From: Pseudomonas asturiensis
Lineage (GTDB): Bacteria; Pseudomonadota; Gammaproteobacteria; Pseudomonadales; Pseudomonadaceae
Direction of reading: 5' to 3'
Assembly: GCF_900143095.1 (NCBI RefSeq)
Contig: NZ_FRDA01000018.1
Location: forward strand, 1 to 64,000
DNA: 64,000 nucleotides
In this document: positions 45,301-54,502 of the stretch, one piece after another
Numbering within the stretch: position 1 is the stretch's first letter
How the letters are laid out: the number at the start of each line of letters is the position of its first letter
Program-made: the position numbers and the translations under genes
Notes under the pieces: model-generated
What the model saw: only the letters and a program-made list of their open reading frames with translations
Database searches by the model: none
What the model was told of the DNA's origin: nothing

Positions 45301-46658
45301 ACCTCCGTCGCCAGTTCGGCATGCTTTCGTTACGCAATCGTCTGGCCCTGCTATTTGCCGCCTGCACAGCGGCGGTTTCGCTGACCGCCGGTGTTCTGTT
45401 CAACCATGCCAGCGAAGCGCATTTTGTCGAGCTGGACCAGCAACTGCTCGAGGCAAGGCTCGCCAATCTGCGAACCACTCTGCAAGGGGTCGAAACCCGA
45501 CAGGCCTTCAATGAACGCGAGGCCAGCCTGCTGGCCGACCTGGGGCACCAGCCGGATCTGACACTGCGCATCACAGGGCCCGATGGTCAGGCCTGGTTCG
45601 ATAATCTGGCCGCTTCGCCATCGCCCGAGAAAGGGCTGCACACCCTGAACGATGATCAGGTTGCCTATCGCAGCTTAACGGCGTCGCTGGGTGAGCCGAC
45701 CGAGTCTTCGCCCAGCGTGACCCTGATGCTGGATATCACCCATCACCAACACTTTCTCCAGCGCATGCAACATTTGATCTGGCTGACCGTCGGCCTGTCG
45801 GCACTGGCCACCGCCCTGCTCGGCGCCTGGGCCACACGCAGCGGGCTCAAACCCTTGCACCGCATGAGCACCGTGGCCGCGAGCATCTCGACGCGCTCAC
45901 TGACCGCGCGCCTCCCGGAGCAGGACCTGCCCACGGAACTGGCAGAACTGACCCGTGCGTTCAACGCCATGCTCGGCCGGCTGGAGGACGGCTTTCAGCG
46001 CCTGTCAGCGTTTTCGGCCGACATCGCCCATGAGCTGCGTACACCGCTGTCCAACCTCCTGACCCAGACTCAGGTCACCCTCACCCGCCCGCGCACGCTT
46101 GAGGATTATCGTGAGGCGCTGACAGGCAATCTGGAAGAGCTGCAGGGCATGGCGCAGATGGTCAATGACATGCTGTTTCTGGCCAAGGCCGAACATGGCC
46201 TGCTGCGCCCGGCCCGGCAGGCGCTGCAACTGGAGAATGAAGTCGATGCAGTGCTGGAATTCTTCGCCCCGCTGGCTGAAGAAGCAGAGGTCAGCCTGTC
46301 GCGAGAGGGTCAGGCCACCTTGCGCGGTGACGGCCCGCTGCTGCGTCGCGTGCTGTCCAATCTGCTGGACAACGCCCTGCGTTTCACAGGTCCCGGTGGC
46401 TACGTGAAGATAACCGTGAGCAGCTCGCCATCAGGTGTCGCGCTGAGCATCGAAAACACTGGCACCGACATTGCAGCGGCCGCATTGCCGCGCCTGTTCG
46501 ACCGGTTTTATCGGGCGGACCCTGCCAGACAGGAAAGCAGCGAGCATGCAGGGCTGGGCCTGGCGATTACCCGCTCGATCGTCAACGCCCATGGCGGAAC
46601 AATTCAGTGCGAGTCGGCAACGGGTGTTACGCGGTTTCTGATCGAACTGCCCGCCTGA
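45297..46658 (+). CDS. copS: Heavy-metal sensor histidine kinase
   Basis: A 453-residue membrane kinase beginning with GTG at 45297 that overlaps the copR stop. TM1 is near residues 12-36 and TM2 near 155-180, with a periplasmic sensor between, then HAMP, HisKA (SADIAHELRTPLSNLL) and HATPase (NLLDNALRF, GLGLAITRSIVNAHGG). It belongs to the CusS/CopS/IrlS heavy-metal sensor family and should act on the CopR partner upstream. Target copper genes are not in the window. Confidence 0.87.
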   Translation: MNLRRQFGMLSLRNRLALLFAACTAAVSLTAGVLFNHASEAHFVELDQQLLEARLANLRTTLQGVETRQAFNEREASLLADLGHQPDLTLRITGPDGQAWFDNLAASPSPEKGLHTLNDDQVAYRSLTASLGEPTESSPSVTLMLDITHHQHFLQRMQHLIWLTVGLSALATALLGAWATRSGLKPLHRMSTVAASISTRSLTARLPEQDLPTELAELTRAFNAMLGRLEDGFQRLSAFSADIAHELRTPLSNLLTQTQVTLTRPRTLEDYREALTGNLEELQGMAQMVNDMLFLAKAEHGLLRPARQALQLENEVDAVLEFFAPLAEEAEVSLSREGQATLRGDGPLLRRVLSNLLDNALRFTGPGGYVKITVSSSPSGVALSIENTGTDIAAAALPRLFDRFYRADPARQESSEHAGLGLAITRSIVNAHGGTIQCESATGVTRFLIELPA

Positions 46659-46660
46659 TG

Positions 46661-46702
46661 ACAAAAAAGCCGCTGCGAACCCTCTAAGGTCAGCAACGGC
46701 TT
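46661..46702 (-). terminator. Terminator of lolE
   Basis: On the minus strand AAGCCGTTGCTGACC pairs with GGTTCGCAGCGGCTT (12 of 15) and is followed by TTTTTT. It lies between the convergent copS and lolE genes. Confidence 0.8.
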
Positions 46703-46720
46703 GATGTGACAGGGTTCAGT

Positions 46721-47965
46721 TCACTCGTAACGCAAGGCATGCGCGGGCTGGATCTGCGCCGCACGCCAGGCCGGGTAGACCGTGGCCAGAAAGCTGAGAA
46801 TGAAACCGGCGCTGCAGATCAGCAGCACATCGCCGCCCTGCAATTCGGACGGCAGGTTACTGATGAAGTACACGTCTGAGCTAAAGATGTGCTGGCCGGT
46901 AACCCGCTCGACCCAACCCACCATACTGCTCACGTTCAGCGCTGCGATGATGCCCAGCACGCCACCGATCAGCGTGCCGACGATGCCGATGACGGTCCCC
47001 TGCACCATGAAAATCGCCATGATCTGCCTGGGCGTCGCGCCAATGGTGCGCAGGATGGCGATGTCTGCGCCCTTGTCGTTCACCACCATGATCAGCGTGG
47101 CGATGATATTGAACGCTGCCACTGCCACGATCATCAACAACAGCAGACCGATCATGGTCTTTTCCATTTTCATGGCGCTGAACAGGCTGCCCTGGGTGTG
47201 GGTCCAGTCATCGGCGCGGTAACCGTCACCCAGACTGCCAGCAATGGCGGTCGACACCTGAGGAGCCTTGTACAGGTCTTTCAGGGCCAGCCGCACGCCC
47301 TGCACCTGGTCTGGCTGCCAACGTTGCATTTGCGCGGCGTCGGCAATGTTGATCAGCGCCATGGAGCCGTCCAGCTCTGCACCGACCTTGAACACACCCA
47401 CCACGGTCAGACGCTGCAGACGCGGCGTGATGCCGCCCGGTGCGCTGCTGACCTCAGGCACGATCAGGGTCAGCTTGTCACCGATGCTCAGGCGAAACCG
47501 GCGTGCGGTGAGGTCGCCCAGCACCACGCCGAATTCGCCAGGCTTCAGGTCCTCAATACTGCCACGCGTGATGTGCTGGGTGACGATCGACACTTCGTGC
47601 TCAAGCGCCGGATCGACGCCGCTGATCTGGATTGGCTGCATTGACCCCTTGTAGGACAGCATGCCTTCCATGTCGGTAAACGGCACGGCGGCAGTCACCT
47701 CGGGGTTCTTCAACGCAGCGGCGGCCAACGGCTTCCAGTCACTCACCGGCGTTGTACCGGCGATGACGGCATGAGGCACCATGCCGAGAATCCGCGAGCT
47801 CATTTCCCGCTGGAAACCGTTCATCACCGACAGCACCACGATCATCGCCAGCACACCCAGTGCCAGACCGATCATCGAGGTCATCGAGATGAACGAAATG
47901 AAGCTTTTTCGACGTTTGGCGCGGGTGTAGCGCATGCCGATGAAGATGGGTAACGGTCTGAACAT
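46721..47965 (-). CDS. lolE: Lipoprotein-releasing permease LolE-type
   Basis: A 414-residue inner-membrane subunit of the LolCDE complex, which extracts lipoproteins from the inner membrane and passes them to LolA. A cytoplasmic start (MFRPLPIFIGMRYTRAKRRK) precedes TM1 (SMIGLALGVLAMIVVLSVMN), a large periplasmic domain and three C-terminal TMs of the FtsX fold, ending in ALRYE. It is close to the lolC paralogue at the other end of the operon. The start at 47965 matches the lolC N-terminus. Confidence 0.92.
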   Translation of the reverse strand: MFRPLPIFIGMRYTRAKRRKSFISFISMTSMIGLALGVLAMIVVLSVMNGFQREMSSRILGMVPHAVIAGTTPVSDWKPLAAAALKNPEVTAAVPFTDMEGMLSYKGSMQPIQISGVDPALEHEVSIVTQHITRGSIEDLKPGEFGVVLGDLTARRFRLSIGDKLTLIVPEVSSAPGGITPRLQRLTVVGVFKVGAELDGSMALINIADAAQMQRWQPDQVQGVRLALKDLYKAPQVSTAIAGSLGDGYRADDWTHTQGSLFSAMKMEKTMIGLLLLMIVAVAAFNIIATLIMVVNDKGADIAILRTIGATPRQIMAIFMVQGTVIGIVGTLIGGVLGIIAALNVSSMVGWVERVTGQHIFSSDVYFISNLPSELQGGDVLLICSAGFILSFLATVYPAWRAAQIQPAHALRYE

Positions 47966-48027
47966 TCGCGGAGCACCGTAGAAAAAATAGAGAACCCGGC
48001 GCGATGACTTGCGCCGGGTCAGGTCAA

Positions 48028-48711
48028 TCACGCCTCGACGAGGCGACCGTCTTCCAGACGCAGCACGCGGTCCATCTGCCTGGCCAGGCTCATGTCGTGA
48101 GTCACCACCAGAAAGGCGGTACGCGACGACGTGCTCAGCTCCCGCATCAGGTCCTGAATACCCTGAGCGGTGTGATGGTCGAGGTTACCGGTTGGCTCAT
48201 CGAGCATCACCAGACCCGGCTGATTGACCAGCGCACGGGCAATCGCCACGCGCTGACGCTCGCCACCGGACAGCTCGGACGGCTTGTGCGCCAGACGATG
48301 CCCCAGACCCACACGCTCCAGCAATGCCGTGGCGCGTTTGCGAGCCTCGGGGATCGCCGTGCGGCCGATCAACAACGGCATGCAGACGTTTTCCAGTGCA
48401 GTGAACTCAGGCAGCAGATGGTGAAACTGATAGACGAAACCCAGTGCCCGGTTGCGCAGCAGGCCGCGGGCCTTCTCGCCGAGTGCCGACAACTCTTCGC
48501 CCGCCAGCCAGACGCTGCCTTGGGACGGCGTGTCCAGGCCGCCCAACAGATTGAGCAAGGTACTTTTGCCCGAACCCGAACTGCCGACGATGGCGACGCG
48601 CTCACCGGGATACAACTCCAGTTGCAGGCCGGACAACACGACCACTGACTCCGGGCCTTCCTCGTAGGATTTACCCAGGTTGCGGCAACTCAATACAGCT
48701 TTATCAGACAT
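48028..48711 (-). CDS. lolD: Lipoprotein-releasing ATPase LolD
   Basis: A 227-residue ABC ATPase. Walker A is GSSGSGKST, the signature is LSGGERQRVAIARAL, Walker B is LVMLDEPTGNLD, and the switch histidine is in VVTHD. It energises the LolC/LolE pair. An upstream in-frame ATG at 48726 has a stronger GGAGG site and overlaps the lolC stop; 48711 fits the family N-terminus (MSDKAVLSCRNLGKSY). Either way lolC and lolD are tightly coupled. Confidence 0.95.
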   Translation of the reverse strand: MSDKAVLSCRNLGKSYEEGPESVVVLSGLQLELYPGERVAIVGSSGSGKSTLLNLLGGLDTPSQGSVWLAGEELSALGEKARGLLRNRALGFVYQFHHLLPEFTALENVCMPLLIGRTAIPEARKRATALLERVGLGHRLAHKPSELSGGERQRVAIARALVNQPGLVMLDEPTGNLDHHTAQGIQDLMRELSTSSRTAFLVVTHDMSLARQMDRVLRLEDGRLVEA

Positions 48712-48718
48712 GCCCGAC

Positions 48719-49969
48719 TCACTCATAACGTAACGCCTCCGCCGGCTGGGTGCGCGCAGCACGCCAGGCGGGATACAAGGTGGCGAGGAAACTCAGGACC
48801 AACGCCGCACCGCAGACCTGGAACACGTCCTGGGCCATCAGTTGCGAAGGCAGGTAATCGATGAAATAGACGTCGGAATTGAGAAACTTATGACCGATCA
48901 GCCCTTCGAGCGCCGCTATCGCCGCGCTGACATTGAGTGCAGCCAGAATCCCCAGCGCCGCGCCGATCAGCGTGCCGACGACGCCGATCACCGTGCCCTG
49001 CACCATGAAGATCGCCATGATCTGGCGAGGCGTGGAGCCCAGCGTGCGCAGAATGGCGATATCGCCCTTCTTGTCGTTGACCACCATCACCAGGGTGGAA
49101 ATGATGTTGAACGCCGCCACGGCCACGATCAGCAACAGCAACAGGCCGATCATGGCTTTTTCCATGCGGATCGCCTGATACAGGTTGCCGTGGGTGCGGG
49201 TCCAGTCACGGGCGTAGAAATTGTTCTCGCCCAGCTTCTGAGCGATTTCCCACGATGTGCGAGGGGCCGCGAACAGGTCGTCGAACTTCAGGCGCAGACC
49301 CTGCACCTGATTGGGCTTCCAGCGATGCAGGCGCGCCAGATCATCAAGGTTGGTCAGGCCCAGGTAACCGTCGATCTCGCCGGCACCCACGTGAAAGATG
49401 CCAGTGACCTCGAAACGCTTCATGCGCGGGAACATACCCGCTGGCGTGACCGTCACCTCGGGAGCGACGAAGGTCAGCTTGTCGCCCACGCCAACGCCCA
49501 GCTTGGCGGCAGCCTTGTCGCCGATCATGATGCCGAAGCTGCCCGGTGACAGGCTGTCGAGCTGACCTTGCTGGATGAAATGGTCAATGATCGAAACGTT
49601 ACGTTCCTGGGCCGGATCGATGCCGTTGAGCAGCACCTTCTGCACCTTGCCATCATGCGTCAGCAGGCCCTGCATCTGGGTGAACGGCGCAACCGCCAGC
49701 ACCTCCCGGTTCTCTTGAACCTTGGCGGCCAGCGCCTTCCAGTCGGTGATAGGATCACCGGACTCGATGGTGGCGTGCGGCACCATGCCAAGCACGCGGG
49801 TACGCATTTCGTGATCGAAACCATTCATGACCGATAACACGACTATCATCACCACAACGCCAAGCGCCAGGCCAATCATGGAAGTCAGGGAAATGAAGGA
49901 AACAAAATGGTTACGTCGTTTTGCACGTGTGTAGCGCGTGCCGATGAATACAAAAAGAGGTCTGAACAT
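48719..49969 (-). CDS. lolC: Lipoprotein-releasing permease LolC-type
   Basis: A 416-residue inner-membrane permease with the same layout as LolE: MFRPLFVFIGTRYTRAKRR, TM1, a MacB-like periplasmic domain, and three TMs with the ILRTLGSTPRQIMAIFM loop. It is the first gene of lolCDE. Its stop lies at the lolD start, so translation is coupled. The conserved PilZ-like gene diverges from it. Confidence 0.93.
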   Translation of the reverse strand: MFRPLFVFIGTRYTRAKRRNHFVSFISLTSMIGLALGVVVMIVVLSVMNGFDHEMRTRVLGMVPHATIESGDPITDWKALAAKVQENREVLAVAPFTQMQGLLTHDGKVQKVLLNGIDPAQERNVSIIDHFIQQGQLDSLSPGSFGIMIGDKAAAKLGVGVGDKLTFVAPEVTVTPAGMFPRMKRFEVTGIFHVGAGEIDGYLGLTNLDDLARLHRWKPNQVQGLRLKFDDLFAAPRTSWEIAQKLGENNFYARDWTRTHGNLYQAIRMEKAMIGLLLLLIVAVAAFNIISTLVMVVNDKKGDIAILRTLGSTPRQIMAIFMVQGTVIGVVGTLIGAALGILAALNVSAAIAALEGLIGHKFLNSDVYFIDYLPSQLMAQDVFQVCGAALVLSFLATLYPAWRAARTQPAEALRYE

Positions 49970-50071
49970 TAGGGGCTTTGTTCGCAGGAATGAGGACGTC
50001 CGTGTGGCGGGCCTTGACGTGCAGCTTTACACTCGAGACTCTCTGACCACCGCCGCTACCATGGGTTCGCC

Positions 50072-50659
50072 ATGTCGACATTAGATGAAGCAGAACGCCG
50101 CGAATACTACCGTATCGATGCCAGCGTCGCACTGGAAATTAACCCGCTGTCCGCAGCCGAGAGTGCCAGCCACGAGGCGATGAAAGAGACCTCGGCGCTG
50201 TTCGACCTGCTCAGCGAGTTGCATGTCAGCGAGTTCGAATCCCAGCATTTGCTGCGTCAGCTCGACGAGCGCGACCGCGTACTCAACAGCTTTCTCAAGT
50301 CGCTGAACAAGCGCATCGACCTGCTGGGCCAGGTGGTCGCGCACACGGCACTGGGCAAGCTGGGCCGACCGCAGCCAGTGAAACTCTCCGAAGGCGGGAT
50401 GCAGTTCAATTCGTTGCAAAATTATACGGTGGGCGAAGAACTGTCGATCAAGATGGTGCTCATGCCCCAGGCGTCGGGCCTGATGCTGCATGCCAGGGTG
50501 ACGCAGAGCGATCCGCTTGCCGAAGGCGGGTTCGAGACCTGGGTGGAGTTCGTGCAGTTGCCCGACGCCCAGCGACAGCTGATCGCCCGCCATGTTCTGC
50601 AGCGTCAGGCGCAACAACGTCGCCAGGCACTGGAGCGAGGCCAGCCGCCAGGCGCATGA
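50072..50659 (+). CDS. PilZ-domain protein
   Basis: A 195-residue protein. It starts with AERREYYRIDASVALEI, where RREYYR resembles the PilZ RxxxR arm. After a helical insert (about 45-95) it has VKLSEGGMQF, a variant of the D/NxSxxG box with a leucine in place of the first acidic residue. Cyclic-di-GMP binding is possible but the motif is imperfect. The ATG is the first available, with a weak ribosome site. It lies between lolC and the phosphodiesterase gene, as in other pseudomonads. Confidence 0.8.
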   Translation: MSTLDEAERREYYRIDASVALEINPLSAAESASHEAMKETSALFDLLSELHVSEFESQHLLRQLDERDRVLNSFLKSLNKRIDLLGQVVAHTALGKLGRPQPVKLSEGGMQFNSLQNYTVGEELSIKMVLMPQASGLMLHARVTQSDPLAEGGFETWVEFVQLPDAQRQLIARHVLQRQAQQRRQALERGQPPGA

Positions 50660-50714
50660 ACCGCCCATCATCCGATCAAACAAGTAGTTGGTGCCTTTCA
50701 GGCCAGGAGTAAAC

Positions 50715-51437
50715 GTGACCCTTATCTACGGCCACCGCGGCGCCAAGGGCGAAGCACCGGAAAACACCCTGACCAGCTTTCAGGAATGCCTCAAGCATGG
50801 CGTTCGTCGTTGCGAGCTGGACCTGCACCTGTCCCGCGACGGGGAACTGATGGTCATTCACGACCCGACCCTCAAGCGCACCACCGACCGACGCGGCAAG
50901 GTCAACGAACACGACGCTGCCGATCTGGTGACCTACGACGCACGCAAGGGTGGACCTGGCTGGACGACCCTCTGCCCGATTCCGCGTCTGGAAGAGCTGT
51001 TGGAGCAGTGCGATTTCGAGCACTGGCAACTGGAAGTCAAGAGCGCCTCACGCACCCGAGCCGCAAACACCGTGCTGGCGATCCGCGAGATGGCTCAGCG
51101 CCACGGTTTGCTGGACAAGGTCACCATCACCTCCAGTTCCCGCGAAGTGCTGCGTGCCGCTGCCGAGCTGACACCGGATATCTCGCGCGGACTGGTTGCC
51201 GAATACGCCTGGCTCGACCCGTTGAAGGTCGCTCAGAACTACGGCTGCACGATTCTGGCGTTGAACTGGACGTTGTGCACCCCCGAGCGCCTGCAAAAAG
51301 CACAGCGCCAGGGTTTGCATGTGTCGGTATGGACGGTCAACGAACCTGCACTGATGCGCAGGCTCGCTGACTTCGGCGTGGACAGCCTGATTACAGACTT
51401 TCCCGGTTTGGCCACTGCCACGCTCGGGAATCGCTGA
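50715..51437 (+). CDS. Cytoplasmic glycerophosphodiester phosphodiesterase
   Basis: A 240-residue GDPD-family enzyme that hydrolyses glycerophosphodiesters to glycerol-3-phosphate and an alcohol. The active-site pattern is IYGHRGAKGEAPENTLTSF, then ELDLHLSRDGELMVIHD, with KSAS later and VWTVNEPALM near the end. No signal peptide is present, so it is UgpQ-like. The GTG at 50715 follows CAGGAG at seven bases and is preferred to the longer frame. Confidence 0.93.
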   Translation: MTLIYGHRGAKGEAPENTLTSFQECLKHGVRRCELDLHLSRDGELMVIHDPTLKRTTDRRGKVNEHDAADLVTYDARKGGPGWTTLCPIPRLEELLEQCDFEHWQLEVKSASRTRAANTVLAIREMAQRHGLLDKVTITSSSREVLRAAAELTPDISRGLVAEYAWLDPLKVAQNYGCTILALNWTLCTPERLQKAQRQGLHVSVWTVNEPALMRRLADFGVDSLITDFPGLATATLGNR

Positions 51438-51448
51438 AATCGGTCGCC

Positions 51449-51473
51449 CCGGCCGGCTCAGGCCACCGGCCGG
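51449..51473. terminator. GC-rich hairpin between convergent genes
   Basis: Two CCGGCCGG octamers separated by nine bases can pair. No T run is seen. It lies between the phosphodiesterase and sthA stops and may end both transcripts. Confidence 0.35.
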
Positions 51474-51479
51474 AGTCGC

Positions 51480-52874
51480 TTAAAAAAGCCGGTTGAGGCC
51501 GTCGTAAGCAGCGACCCGATAGGCTTCGGCCATGGTCGGGTAGTTGAACGTGGTGTTCACGAAGTATTTCATCGTGTTGGCCTCGCCCGGCTGGTTCATG
51601 ATCGCCTGACCGATATGCACGATCTCCGAGGCCTGGTCGCCGAAGCAATGCACGCCCAGCACCTCAAGCGTTTCACGGTGGAACAGGATTTTCAGCATGC
51701 CGACCCGTTCGCCGGAAATCTGCGCACGCGCCATGCCCTTGAAGAACGCCTTGCCCACTTCGTAGGGCACCTTGGCCTGGGTCAGCTCGTGCTCGTTCTT
51801 GCCGATCGAGCTGATCTCCGGAATGGTATAGATCCCGGTCGGCACGTCATTGACGTAACGCCAGCTGCCGTTGTCGACCACACTGCCCGCCGCCGAGCGG
51901 CCCTGGTCGTACGCCGCACTGGCCAGGCTCGGCCAGCCGATCACATCGCCTGCGCCATAAACGCTGGCGACACTGGTGCGGTAGGTTTCATCGACCTCGA
52001 TCTGGCCGCGACCATTGGCCTTGAGGCCGATGTTTTCCAGACCCAGCTTGTCGGTATTGCCGGTACGGCCGTTGCACCACAGCAAGGCATCGGCCTTGAT
52101 CTTCTTGCCGGATTTGAGGTGCAGAATCACCCCGTTATCCAGCCCTTCAACCTTCTCGTACTCTTCGTTGTGGCGAACCATCACGTTGTTGTTACTGAAG
52201 TGGTAACTCAGCGCCTGCGAGATTTCGCTGTCGAGGAAGCTCAGCAGTTGATCGCGGTTGTCCACCAGTTCGACCAGTACGCCCAGGCCGCTGAAAATCG
52301 ACGCGTATTCGCAACCGATCACGCCAGCGCCATAGATGATCAACTTGCGCGGGGTGTGCCCCAGGCTGAGGATGGTGTCGCTGTCGTAAATACGCTTGTG
52401 GCTGAAATCGATGTCTGCCGGGCGATAGGGACGCGAGCCGGTGGCGATGATGATCTGGTTGGCGACCAGCTTTTCCACCACGCCATTGGCGCAGACCACG
52501 TTGACGCTGTTCTCGTCGGCAAAGCTGCCCGTTCCAAAGAACACATCGACCCGGTTGCGGGCATAGTAGGCAGTACGCGAGGCAACCTGCTTGGAGATGA
52601 CCATTTCCGCATTTTTCAACACATCGGGAAACGAAAACCAGCGCGGCTCGCCGATGGCACGGAACATGGGGTTGGTGTTGAACTGGATGATCTGTTTGAC
52701 CGAGTGACGCAATGCCTTGGACGGGATAGTGCCCAGGTGCGTGCAGTTGCCACCCACCTGCCGGCGGCTGTCGACCATGGCGACCTTGCGTCCTGCCTTG
52801 GCGGCGTTCATTGCCGCGCCTTCTCCGGCCGGGCCGGAACCCAGTACCACCACGTCGTAGTTGTAGACAGCCAT
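51480..52874 (-). CDS. sthA: Soluble pyridine nucleotide transhydrogenase
   Basis: A 464-residue FAD flavoprotein that exchanges hydride between NADPH and NAD. The FAD site is VVLGSGPAGEGAAMNAAKAG and the nucleotide site is YGAGVIGCEYASIF. The usual disulfide motif of this superfamily appears as GGNCTHLGTIPSK, with threonine in place of the second cysteine, as is normal for SthA. AAGGAG precedes the ATG. The length is standard. Confidence 0.97.
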   Translation of the reverse strand: MAVYNYDVVVLGSGPAGEGAAMNAAKAGRKVAMVDSRRQVGGNCTHLGTIPSKALRHSVKQIIQFNTNPMFRAIGEPRWFSFPDVLKNAEMVISKQVASRTAYYARNRVDVFFGTGSFADENSVNVVCANGVVEKLVANQIIIATGSRPYRPADIDFSHKRIYDSDTILSLGHTPRKLIIYGAGVIGCEYASIFSGLGVLVELVDNRDQLLSFLDSEISQALSYHFSNNNVMVRHNEEYEKVEGLDNGVILHLKSGKKIKADALLWCNGRTGNTDKLGLENIGLKANGRGQIEVDETYRTSVASVYGAGDVIGWPSLASAAYDQGRSAAGSVVDNGSWRYVNDVPTGIYTIPEISSIGKNEHELTQAKVPYEVGKAFFKGMARAQISGERVGMLKILFHRETLEVLGVHCFGDQASEIVHIGQAIMNQPGEANTMKYFVNTTFNYPTMAEAYRVAAYDGLNRLF

Positions 52875-53009
52875 GCGTACTCCTTTAGAACAGTCCGAGG
52901 CGCCACTCTGGCATCTCTGGCTAAATCACGCGGCGCAGTCTAGCGCTGCGCCGAGGCGGCGAACATTAACCCTTGGTCGCGTCGAAGGCCACTTTTGTCT
53001 GTACGGCAT

Positions 53010-54041
53010 CTACCTGGGCTGCTCCGTCACGAGCCGGTCGAACGACGCGTTGGTGCGAATGATAAAGCGCTTATCGGCACGAATCACAAAAAAAGCAGCA
53101 ATTTGATGCTCTTGGGCATAATTCCAGCCACATTCTGCGCCCATGATCAACAACACCGACGATAGACCATCGGCCATCACCGCCAAGGGATGAACGACCG
53201 TCACCGAGGCCAGACCCTGATCCACGGGCATTCCGGTGAGCGCATCGAGCGTGCGTGAGCCCTGGTGCCTGTCGCCGCCATAAAAGCGGGTGTGATCGCT
53301 TGAGGTGGAAACACTGGAGGAGCCCAGAGCGAAGACCTTCTGCACCGTCTGCCGATCTGTACGCGGGATTTCCAGCGTCACTCGCCAGGCGGAACCATCC
53401 GGCTTGCGCCCACGGGTTTTCAGTTCACCGGCGAGTTGCACTTGATAATCGTGCACCCCGAGCGCTTCCAGACGCTGACCGATACGGTCCACCGCATAGC
53501 CCGCGGCGATGCTGTTCAGATCGACCTGCAACGCAAAGTCCTTGCACAGCCGTTGCCCGTCGATACGCAGGCCGCGATAACCGACCGCCACCAACGTGCG
53601 ATCCAGCTGCTGCCGTGAGGGTGTCTGCTCGGCCTGGCCATCAGGAACATCGGGGCCGTAGCCCCAGAGCTCCATAAGCGGCAGGACTGTGACGTCGAAG
53701 GCACCGTTGCTCTCGCGGGAGAGCTCCTGACCAACGCGAACCAGCGTCAGAATCGACTCAGGCATGGCTCGACAACTGTTGGCAGGCAGGTCGTTGAAGC
53801 GCGCAAGCTCCGAGTCGCTGCGCCAGAGGGACATCTGCTGATCGACCTCGGCCAGAATCACATCGACTTCATGATGCAGCGCCTGACCGTCAGGCTGACC
53901 CGCTTCATGCGCGTACACCACCGAATAGTGGTTGCCCATGGTAGGCCCGCCGAAACTTTGCAGACTTCGCTCCTGACCACAGCCGCTGCACAGTATCAGC
54001 CCCAGAGACCCTGCGATTTTTACAAACCAACGCAAACTCAT
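53010..54041 (-). CDS. apbE: FAD:protein FMN transferase (ApbE family lipoprotein)
   Basis: A 343-residue ApbE protein, which attaches FMN covalently to threonines of target flavoproteins in the periplasm. A lipoprotein-type signal ends near LILCSGC. Family motifs are TMGNHYSVVY, DVTVLPLMELWGYG, VDLNSIAAGYAVD and the metal-site region LDALTGMPVD. The usual partner Nqr genes are not next to it; in P. aeruginosa nqr adjoins apbE. The start at 54041 has GCGGGAT upstream. Confidence 0.9.
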   Translation of the reverse strand: MSLRWFVKIAGSLGLILCSGCGQERSLQSFGGPTMGNHYSVVYAHEAGQPDGQALHHEVDVILAEVDQQMSLWRSDSELARFNDLPANSCRAMPESILTLVRVGQELSRESNGAFDVTVLPLMELWGYGPDVPDGQAEQTPSRQQLDRTLVAVGYRGLRIDGQRLCKDFALQVDLNSIAAGYAVDRIGQRLEALGVHDYQVQLAGELKTRGRKPDGSAWRVTLEIPRTDRQTVQKVFALGSSSVSTSSDHTRFYGGDRHQGSRTLDALTGMPVDQGLASVTVVHPLAVMADGLSSVLLIMGAECGWNYAQEHQIAAFFVIRADKRFIIRTNASFDRLVTEQPR

Positions 54042-54502
54042 ATCCCGCAAGGTAAAAACCGACAAGAGTGCCGTGCGCGATCTTGTCGGACAAGGCTTGA
54101 AAAAACGGAACAGGCTGACCGCAACACCCCCAGCAGCCTCTCGCCCCGTCAATATGGCGTTACACCCGCTGACCACCACGGCCCCTCTTTCAGATGAGCG
54201 GTATCCATCCATTTCGCCACCCAGGCTGATCAAGAAACCGCTGAGTGGTCGTGCGACGCATCCGGGTTCCTGAGAACAGGCGCAGCCTTGAGCACCCATC
54301 GCTGCCTGAACGCTGAATTCCTGAAAACAATCCGTTGTCAAGCGAACGTCGACTGATAGCAAATTGCCGAAACGGTTGTTTTTGAGCGGTGTAACACATA
54401 CTGTTACAAATATGCGTAGCTGTGCAGAAATACTCCGCTGCTGCGTATACGGGATAACAACGACAACGGACTCCAAGCCGACGAGCCTGAGCGAGTAACT
54501 AA
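54042..54502. other. Regulatory gap between apbE and the MFS gene
   Basis: These 461 bases hold no convincing gene. The right part carries the perfect palindrome at 54390-54408 and presumably the MFS promoter; the left part holds the apbE leader. Confidence 0.55.
54390..54408. promoter_or_regulatory. Perfect palindrome TGTAACA-N5-TGTTACA
   Basis: TGTAACA and TGTTACA are exact inverted 7-base arms around CATAC, about 95 bases before the MFS symporter gene. This looks like the operator of a dimeric regulator; which one is not known. Confidence 0.55.
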
